DNA from: DASQDN01 sp963825845
GTDB taxonomy: Bacteria; Acidobacteriota; Terriglobia; Bryobacterales; Bryobacteraceae
Assembly (NCBI GenBank): GCA_963825845.1
Contig: CAWGVL010000048.1
Span: forward strand, 186,001 to 250,000
Reading direction: 5' to 3'
DNA length: 64,000 nt
Part shown: positions 51,088 to 64,000 of the stretch, piece after piece
Layout: the number at the start of each line of letters is the position of its first letter
Position numbering within the stretch: position 1 is the first letter of the stretch
Made by a program: the position numbers and the translations under genes
Notes under the pieces: generated by a model
Seen by the model: the letters and a program-made list of their open reading frames with translations, nothing else
What the model was told of the DNA's origin: nothing
Database searches by the model: none

Positions 51088-51563
51088 CGCGGATCCTTCT
51101 CGCCGATGATAGCCCCCATGCGCAACGCATGGGAGAACGTATCCTGCGAGAGGAGGGATTCGAGGTCGTTACGGTCACCGATGGTCAGACGGCGTTGATG
51201 CGTCTGGCCGACGTTGACCCGGACGTTGTCTTTGCAGACGTCTCCCTGCCCCGGAAAAGCGGGTACGACATCTGCCGGGATATCAAGAAAAATGCCCGGC
51301 ATAAGCATGTGCGTGTGATCCTGACCGCCGGATTGCTCGAGTCTTTTGACGATGTTCAAGCCTCGGCCGTCCAGTGCGACGGCATCTTGAAGAAGCCGTT
51401 CGAGGCCTCTGTTGTCATCGAGACGCTAAAGCCGCTGGTCGAGGCCGCTCACAAGGATCGCGGAGAATACGGTCCGACGCTGATGCTCCATCATTCCGGT
51501 GTCGTGCCGGTCAAGGTCGTTACCGACCCGAATGAACTGGCGCCTCTCGACTATGCCGTCTGA
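51084..51563 (+). CDS. CheY-like response regulator
   Basis: 159 aa. The receiver domain covers residues 1-125: acidic pocket D8/D9, phosphoacceptor D52 (VVFADVSLP), TAG for the conserved Thr near residue 77, and the lysine in ILKKPF. There is no DNA-binding domain. The start overlaps the bamD-like stop (ATGA), so the two are cotranslated. The last 30 residues (HHSGVVPVKVVTDPNELAPLDYAV) are a linker, and an out-of-frame helix continues directly after it (see the next entry), which suggests that one lost base has cut off the true C-terminus. The partner kinase is not adjacent. Confidence 0.87.
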   Translation: MTRILLADDSPHAQRMGERILREEGFEVVTVTDGQTALMRLADVDPDVVFADVSLPRKSGYDICRDIKKNARHKHVRVILTAGLLESFDDVQASAVQCDGILKKPFEASVVIETLKPLVEAAHKDRGEYGPTLMLHHSGVVPVKVVTDPNELAPLDYAV

Positions 51564-51672
51564 CGTGGATGTCGAACGTGTTCGGGCTGCTGTGACCCTC
51601 GCGCTGGATGCGGCACTGCCGGCCATGATCGACAAGATCACCGAACAGGTGCTCGTCGCGTTAGGCCATTAG
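51553..51672 (+). CDS. Out-of-frame C-terminal helix, probable continuation of the response regulator
   Basis: 39 codons, overlapping the regulator stop by 11 bases. It reads MPSDVDVERVRAAVTLALDA then ALPAMIDKITEQVLVALGH, a strongly amphipathic helix. Helices of this kind form the C-terminus of many acidobacterial receiver proteins, as I remember them. It is more likely the end of the same gene displaced by a one-base loss near 51560 than a separate gene, but an independent small protein cannot be excluded. Confidence 0.5.
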   Translation: MPSDVDVERVRAAVTLALDAALPAMIDKITEQVLVALGH

Positions 51673-51676
51673 GCCG

Positions 51677-52567
51677 TCAGGGAACCATGAACGTGGCGGC
51701 GAGAACGATCATACCTGCACAGGCTCCCACCGCATAGCTCGCCGCATCCCGCAACGCGAATACGACGGGATCATCGGATAGTTCACCGCGACCGGCGAGG
51801 AGCCAGATTCTGGAGATCCAATAGAGAAAGACAGGGCACATCAACCAGAGGATCTTCGGACTGGCGTACGCAGCGCGAACCTCCGCACTGTTGATGTACA
51901 AAGCAAGAACGAGGATTGCCATTAACCCTGATGCTGTTCCTAAGGCCACAAGGGTCCGGGAATCTTCCGGTTTGTAGCTGCGCCGCTCGGACGGCCCGTG
52001 GCGATCGACCTCAACATAGCGCTTCGCTACAGCAAGGCTGAAGAACAGGAACAAGCAGAAGGCGAGAGTCCAGGGCGAAATGGTGATTCCGGTGGCCGAT
52101 CCGCCGGCGATCACCCGCACGGTGTAGAACGAACCCAGCAGAACGACATCTACGACCAGCAGCGACTTTGCCCAGGTCGAATAGAGTGTAGATGCAAGAA
52201 CATAGGCGATGATGACCAGGCGCGAAGGCTGAGGGAGAGCCGTCGCGACTGCGGCTCCGGCGACTAGAAACACGACGGCCAAAACTCCGGCGTGAGAACG
52301 GGAAAGACGGCCGGAAGCGATCGGGCGCCGGCGCTTCGCGGGATGCTCCTGGTCTGACTCCCGGTCGAGCAGATCGTTCAAAATGTAGACGAAGGAAGCA
52401 AACAGGCAGAAACTGACAAAGCAGGTTGCCGCGCTCCGGAGCACAGCCGCTTCGCCCCACCGGTGGGACAGAAACACCGGCGCGAAAACGAGCAAGTTTT
52501 TTGACCAGTGGTGCGGACGGGCTGCGGCCAACGCCGGCTGAAGGGCTCGAATCACGCGAACTCCCAT
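51677..52567 (-). CDS. UbiA-family prenyltransferase (decaprenyl-phosphate phosphoribosyltransferase-like)
   Basis: 296 aa with eight or nine transmembrane helices. The first Asp-rich motif is YILNDLLDRESDQEHPAKR, of the NDxxDxxxD type; the PAKRRRPIASG stretch after it is typical of the DPPR synthase branch, which makes the arabinose donor of mycobacteria and related lipids elsewhere. A second motif (RVIAGG) follows. Start ATG 52567 is close to, and divergent from, the rplA promoter. The specific substrate is uncertain; quinone prenyltransferase is the alternative. Intact. Confidence 0.82.
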   Translation of the reverse strand: MGVRVIRALQPALAAARPHHWSKNLLVFAPVFLSHRWGEAAVLRSAATCFVSFCLFASFVYILNDLLDRESDQEHPAKRRRPIASGRLSRSHAGVLAVVFLVAGAAVATALPQPSRLVIIAYVLASTLYSTWAKSLLVVDVVLLGSFYTVRVIAGGSATGITISPWTLAFCLFLFFSLAVAKRYVEVDRHGPSERRSYKPEDSRTLVALGTASGLMAILVLALYINSAEVRAAYASPKILWLMCPVFLYWISRIWLLAGRGELSDDPVVFALRDAASYAVGACAGMIVLAATFMVP

Positions 52568-52577
52568 GATAGCCGCG

Positions 52578-52606
52578 TTGCGCTATGGAACTTGCTTTGC
52601 TACAAT
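52578..52606 (+). promoter_or_regulatory. Promoter of the rplA-rplJ-rplL operon
   Basis: TTGCGC (52578-52583) and TACAAT (52601-52606) are separated by exactly 17 bases. The start of rplA is 117 bases downstream. The leader contains a short open frame, MSTWEAEGPE, from an ATG at about 52651 to a TGA at about 52681. The promoter shows that rplA is the first gene of this unit here. Confidence 0.7.
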
Positions 52607-52722
52607 CAGATTTTTAACCCACTCGTCTGTGGCGTCGGCAGAAGCCAGCCATGTCAACTTGGGAGGCGGAAGGGCCTGAATGAAGGGTTACCTGAAGCCG
52701 TTTGTACCAGTAGAGGTTCTTA

Positions 52723-53449
52723 ATGAGTCAGAAAACAGGCAAGAAGTTCGTGGCTGCTGCCGCGCAGATCGAGACGCGTCCCTACGCGTCTCGACGAAGC
52801 CATCAACCTCGTCCAGAAGATCAAATTCGCCAAATTCGACGAGACCGTCGAGGTGCATATGCGCCTGGGCGTCGATCCGAAGCACGCCGACCAGATGGTT
52901 CGCGGCACGATCGTTCTTCCGAACGGTCTCGGCAAGTCGAAGAAAGTACTGGTGATCGCGGGTAGCCGGCGAGAAGATTCGCGAGGCGCAGGAAGCGGCG
53001 GCGCGGATTTCGTCGGGCGGCGAAGAGATGGTCACCCGGATCATGTCTGAAGGCTGGATCGATTACGACGCGGTGATCGCCACGCCGGACATGATGCGCT
53101 CGGTCGGACGTCTGGGTAAGGTTCTCGGTCCTCGCGGCTTGATGCCGAACCCGAAGACCGGTACCGTCACGACCGACGTCGTCAAGGCGATTGAAGAGAC
53201 CAAGGCCGGCAAAGTCGAATTCCGCGTCGACAAGACCGGCGTCATCCACGCCCCGGTCGGCAAGGTGAGCTTCGATACGCGGCAAGTTGCTCGAGAAGCG
53301 CAAGCACATTGATCGGCGCAGTGGTCCGGGCAAAGCCTTCCGCCGCGAAGGGCAAGTACGTCCGCAGCGCGACGGTGTGCTCCACGATGGGTCCCGGCGT
53401 GCCCCTCGATGTTGCGACCTTCAACGCTAAGACGACGGATAAGAGCTAG
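52723..53449 (+). CDS. rplA: 50S ribosomal protein L1, frameshifted
   Basis: About 240 aa after repair. L1 binds 23S rRNA at the L1 stalk and often represses its own operon. Pieces in order: MSQKTGKKFVAAAAQIETRPY, DEAINLVQKIKFAKFDETVE, VDPKHADQMVRGTIVLPNG, GADFVG, the signature DVVIATPD-like DAVIATPDMMRSVGRLGKVLGPRGLMPNP, and VCSTMGPGVPLDVATFN. The net shift is +1 near 52787, +1 between 52965 and 53020, and +2 between 53281 and 53297, which matches the total length. Unusually, rplK is not in front of it; a UbiA gene and a promoter are there instead. The stop is TAG at 53447-53449. Confidence 0.93.
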
Positions 53450-53484
53450 AGCTCGGCGCAGGTATCGAACTGCGGAGTATCGAA

Positions 53485-54011
53485 ATGAAGAGTAAAGACG
53501 ATAAAGCCAAAGATCTGGAAGCGTTGCGCAAAGAGCTCGAGCAGAGTCCCGCAATCTTCGTCACCGGCTACGAAAAGATGACCGTGCAGCAGGATTACGA
53601 ACTGCGTAAGACGGTCCGCGGCGCGGGCGGCAGCTACAAGGTCATCAAGAACAACATTGCGGACAAGGCCTCTGAAGGGCTGGCCGTCAACGAGGTATTC
53701 GGAAGCCTGAAGGGCATGACATCGATCGCCTGGACGACGGCTGATCCGGTTGCTCTGGCGAAGGCGCTTACGACGTACGCCAAAACGAACCCGGCTTTAC
53801 GTTTAAAGCCGGCTTCGTCGAAGGCCGTGCCGTCGAGGTCAAGAATATTCAGGAACTGGCGAGCATGCCGTCCAAGGAAGAGCTGATCGCCAAGGTGATG
53901 TTCCTGATCAACTCCTCGGCGCAGCGTCTCGCGGTATCGCTGACCGGTGTGGCCCGCAATCTCGCAGTGGTCATCGACCAGGCGGCGAAGGAAGGCAAGT
54001 TCGCAAGCTAA
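53485..54011 (+). CDS. rplJ: 50S ribosomal protein L10, one frameshift
   Basis: About 175 aa after repair. L10 forms the base of the L7/L12 stalk. The N-terminal part is clean: MKSKDDKAKDLEALRKELEQ and YKVIKNNIADKA. A lost base near 53795 (in AACCCGGCTTTACG) shifts the rest, which continues FKAGFVEGRAVEV, KEELIAKVMFLIN and the C-terminal helix RNLAVVIDQAAKEGKFAS that binds L12 dimers. The stop is TAA at 54009-54011. Only 35 bases separate it from rplA, so there is no room for a long L10 autoregulatory leader. Confidence 0.92.
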
Positions 54012-54120
54012 GGTTTCGGTCGCGGCCGCGGGTTTCGACCTGGCGTCGCGAGCTGGTAAACAGGAAGCGCTCGGGCGCGACCATACATATTTCAATGAGG
54101 GTAAGGGAGTTAAGAAGATC

Positions 54121-54507
54121 ATGGCGGATGTAAACGCGATTCTCGATCAGATCAAGGGGCTGACGCTCCTTGAAGCGTCTCAGTTGGTGAAGGGCATTGA
54201 AGAGGCGTTCGGCGTTTCGGCTGCGGCTGCGGCGGTTGCGGCAGCTCCGGCAGCGGGCGGCGGCGCGGCTGCTGCGGCAGCTCCGGCGGAAGAGAAGACC
54301 GAGTTCACGGTTGTTCTCACGGCGGCCGGCGCAAACAAGATCAATGTCATCAAGGCTGTCCGCGAAGTCACCAGCTTGGGCCTGAAGGAAGCCAAGGATC
54401 TGGTGGACGGCGCGCCGAAGCCGATCAAGGAAGGCGTAAACAAGGACGAAGCTGAGGCCATCAAGAAGAAGTTCACCGAAGCTGGCGCGACTGTCGAAGT
54501 AAAGTAA
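54121..54507 (+). CDS. rplL: 50S ribosomal protein L7/L12
   Basis: 128 aa, intact. The N-terminal dimerisation helix (ILDQIKGLTLLEASQLVKGIE), the Ala-rich hinge (residues 35-58) and the C-terminal factor-binding domain (TVVLTAAGANKINVIKAVRE, LGLKEAKDLVDGAP) are all present. It binds translation factors. The ATG at 54121 is preceded by AAGAAG. The gene is followed by an attenuator-like hairpin and then the rpoB leader, an arrangement also known from enterobacteria. Confidence 0.96.
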   Translation: MADVNAILDQIKGLTLLEASQLVKGIEEAFGVSAAAAAVAAAPAAGGGAAAAAAPAEEKTEFTVVLTAAGANKINVIKAVREVTSLGLKEAKDLVDGAPKPIKEGVNKDEAEAIKKKFTEAGATVEVK

Positions 54508-54528
54508 TTTCTGCAAGTTACAACATCG

Positions 54529-54559
54529 GGGCCGCCGGAAACAGCATCAGCGGCGGCCC
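54529..54559 (+). terminator. rplL-rpoB attenuator-like hairpin
   Basis: GGGCCGCCG (54529-54537) pairs perfectly with CGGCGGCCC (54551-54559), loop 13 bases, followed after 11 bases by a CTTTTT run (54571-54576). The distance makes a fully efficient terminator unlikely, so it could act as a partial terminator between the ribosomal and RNA polymerase genes. Confidence 0.55.
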
Positions 54560-54678
54560 TGGTGTTCCTACCTTTTTCCGCCCATCTTAGGAAGTGTTTG
54601 CGAAAGATGAGCGGCGTAGTCGAATTGAAGTCCACCTCTCGGCTCCAGCCATCCGCGGGGTCGCGGTCACTATTCCCT

Positions 54679-54707
54679 TTGACGGAGGTGGCGTGCTGTG
54701 TTACATT
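54679..54707 (+). promoter_or_regulatory. Internal promoter for rpoBC
   Basis: TTGACG (54679-54684) and TACATT (54702-54707) are spaced 17 bases. The predicted transcript has a leader of about 285 bases before rpoB. The presence of a second promoter after the attenuator allows rpoBC to be made independently of the ribosomal genes. Confidence 0.6.
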
Positions 54708-54719
54708 GTAATAGCCGGA

Positions 54720-54999
54720 GACGTCTCGGATCAATCTGCCCGTGAGTTTAATTTCCCGCTGTTTCGTGTGCGGTTTCGAGCCTGCGCACCGGTTAGCCCT
54801 GCGCGCTTTTCGCCAGGGCGACGTGTATCAGCTTCAATTCGATCTTCCAGCGCAACCAGTCAGGCAGCATTGTATGTTCTCTAACCATGCCGAATCGGCC
54901 AATTCGGCATTGGGTTCGTTTCGCAAAATCATCTTTGCGAGCGAAACCGGCAGACCGTGAGGCTCTGATCCGGCGCGAGTCATCAGGAGTGGATTAAAA
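54720..54999 (+). other. Hairpin-rich leader of rpoB
   Basis: No convincing gene. Two hairpins lie near the 3' end: ATGCCGAAT (54887-54895) with ATTCGGCAT (54902-54910) and a six-base loop, and GTTTCGC with GCGAAAC about 54917-54946. They precede the rpoB ribosome binding site (AGGAG, ten bases before the ATG) by 40-100 bases. They could serve autoregulation or transcript stability. A 72-codon frame (54742-54957) is open but has no features of a protein. Confidence 0.4.
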
Positions 55000-59314
<4,315 letters not shown>

Positions 59315-59425
59315 AATGTTTCGCGTCGCGCGGTGGTTAACGCCATCGCGCGACCTTGGCGTAATCGAGATAGCAGAGGCAAGGGTGCATGGCCCAATAC
59401 CTGCGGAAGTAAACGAGAGGCTTAC

Positions 59426-63663
<4,238 letters not shown>

Positions 63664-63671
63664 GTTGAAGG

Positions 63672-64000
63672 TTAGAACAGTACAAAGGCCCGGGGCTTCG
63701 GCTCCGGGCCTTTTTGTTTGACCTTACCAGATGCGTCAGCCGAGTCTCGCGACGGCTCGGAATGAAGATCCGCGGCCGTAAGGTCAAAATACTCGAAACT
63801 GGTGCAGAATCCAAGGCCTGAGAAGATGCAGGTTGGATGAACACCGGTTACCAGTTGGCCCGACTTCTGGCATACGTGACGGGTTTGGTGAATCAGGAAC
63901 TGCTGCTGCAGGTCGAATATCTCGCCGCCGAGAACCGAATCCTTCGGATACACGCGCCAGCCCGGCTGCGGCTCTCCGATGCGGAACGCGGCACTCTGGC
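63672..64000 (-). CDS. C-terminal part of an unknown protein, cut by the window edge
   Basis: About 109 codons are open from the right edge to a stop at 63672. It reads AAFRIGEPQPGWRVYPKDSV, then LQQQFLIHQTRHVCQKSGQL, CIFSGLGFCTSFEYFDL and a charged tail through the rpoC terminator. The first 70 residues look protein-like; the tail (GPEPKPRAFVLF) is coded by the terminator hairpin. I do not recognise the family. It is convergent with rpoC. It may also be chance, since the start is outside. Confidence 0.4.
   Translation of the reverse strand, partial: QSAAFRIGEPQPGWRVYPKDSVLGGEIFDLQQQFLIHQTRHVCQKSGQLVTGVHPTCIFSGLGFCTSFEYFDLTAADLHSEPSRDSADASGKVKQKGPEPKPRAFVLF
63685..63715 (+). terminator. Rho-independent terminator of rpoBC
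   Basis: AGGCCCGG and CCGGGCCT form a GC-rich stem around GGCTTCGGCT, and TTTTTG follows directly. It lies 21 bases after the rpoC stop and is the clearest terminator in the window. On the minus strand it also has AAA on the other side, so it may act in both directions. Confidence 0.93.

Noticed and set aside
52680..52955. A 91-codon gene overlapping rplA
   Set aside because: After the first codons it follows L1 in the wrong frame; the L1 pieces explain the sequence.
54742..54957. A 72-codon gene in the rpoB leader
   Set aside because: The amino acid content is unlike a real protein, and the frame covers the hairpins of the leader.

Overview
The window looks like chromosome of an acidobacterium, most likely of the Bryobacterales / Candidatus Solibacter lineage. 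This rests on gene content: a six-gene alternative complex III operon, an FtsX/MacB permease under a PadR repressor, two DUF1549/DUF1501 pairs, a TolB-type serine/threonine kinase, and a secreted NHL protein whose C-terminus resembles the domain typical of Solibacter. GC is high and even. I found no CRISPR array, prophage, insertion sequence, tRNA or rRNA.

Layout. 0-7.5 kb (minus): actA-actB-actC-actD-actE-actF, nearly all with overlapping starts, divergent from an orphan sensor kinase (7.6-9.0 kb). 9.4-24.4 kb: an accessory stretch with a kinase/TolB gene, a probable broken CXXC gene in a 1.1 kb gap, the first DUF1549/DUF1501 pair, a Tat-type Gfo/Idh oxidoreductase, padR plus permease, glnA and a DinB gene. 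24.6-33 kb: a MauE/thioredoxin membrane protein, amidohydrolase, hemL, NHL protein and matrixin protease. 33-38.3 kb: purA, an unknown gene, pheS and pheT. 38.4-42.2 kb: the second DUF1549/DUF1501 pair. 42.2-52.6 kb: envelope and housekeeping genes (NfeD-like, SPOR, lipA, lnt, MoxR, 3D-domain, rpe, BamD-like, response regulator, UbiA). 52.7-63.7 kb: rplA-rplJ-rplL-rpoB-rpoC, with no rplK in front.

How genes cooperate. The act genes build a quinol-oxidising complex that replaces cytochrome bc1. padR and its permease share a near-leaderless promoter with a candidate operator. lipA and lnt overlap, and the response regulator overlaps the bamD-like gene. rplL and rpoB are separated by an attenuator-like hairpin, a second promoter and a hairpin-rich leader.

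Data quality. Many genes at 9-36 kb and 52-63 kb are interrupted by single-base indels, mostly +1 insertions of G or C outside homopolymers. Because rpoB, rpoC, rplA, pheS, pheT and purA are essential and all affected, I read these as consensus errors, not biology. Coordinates for such genes span the whole reconstructed gene. Genes at 0-9 kb and 38-52 kb are almost all clean.
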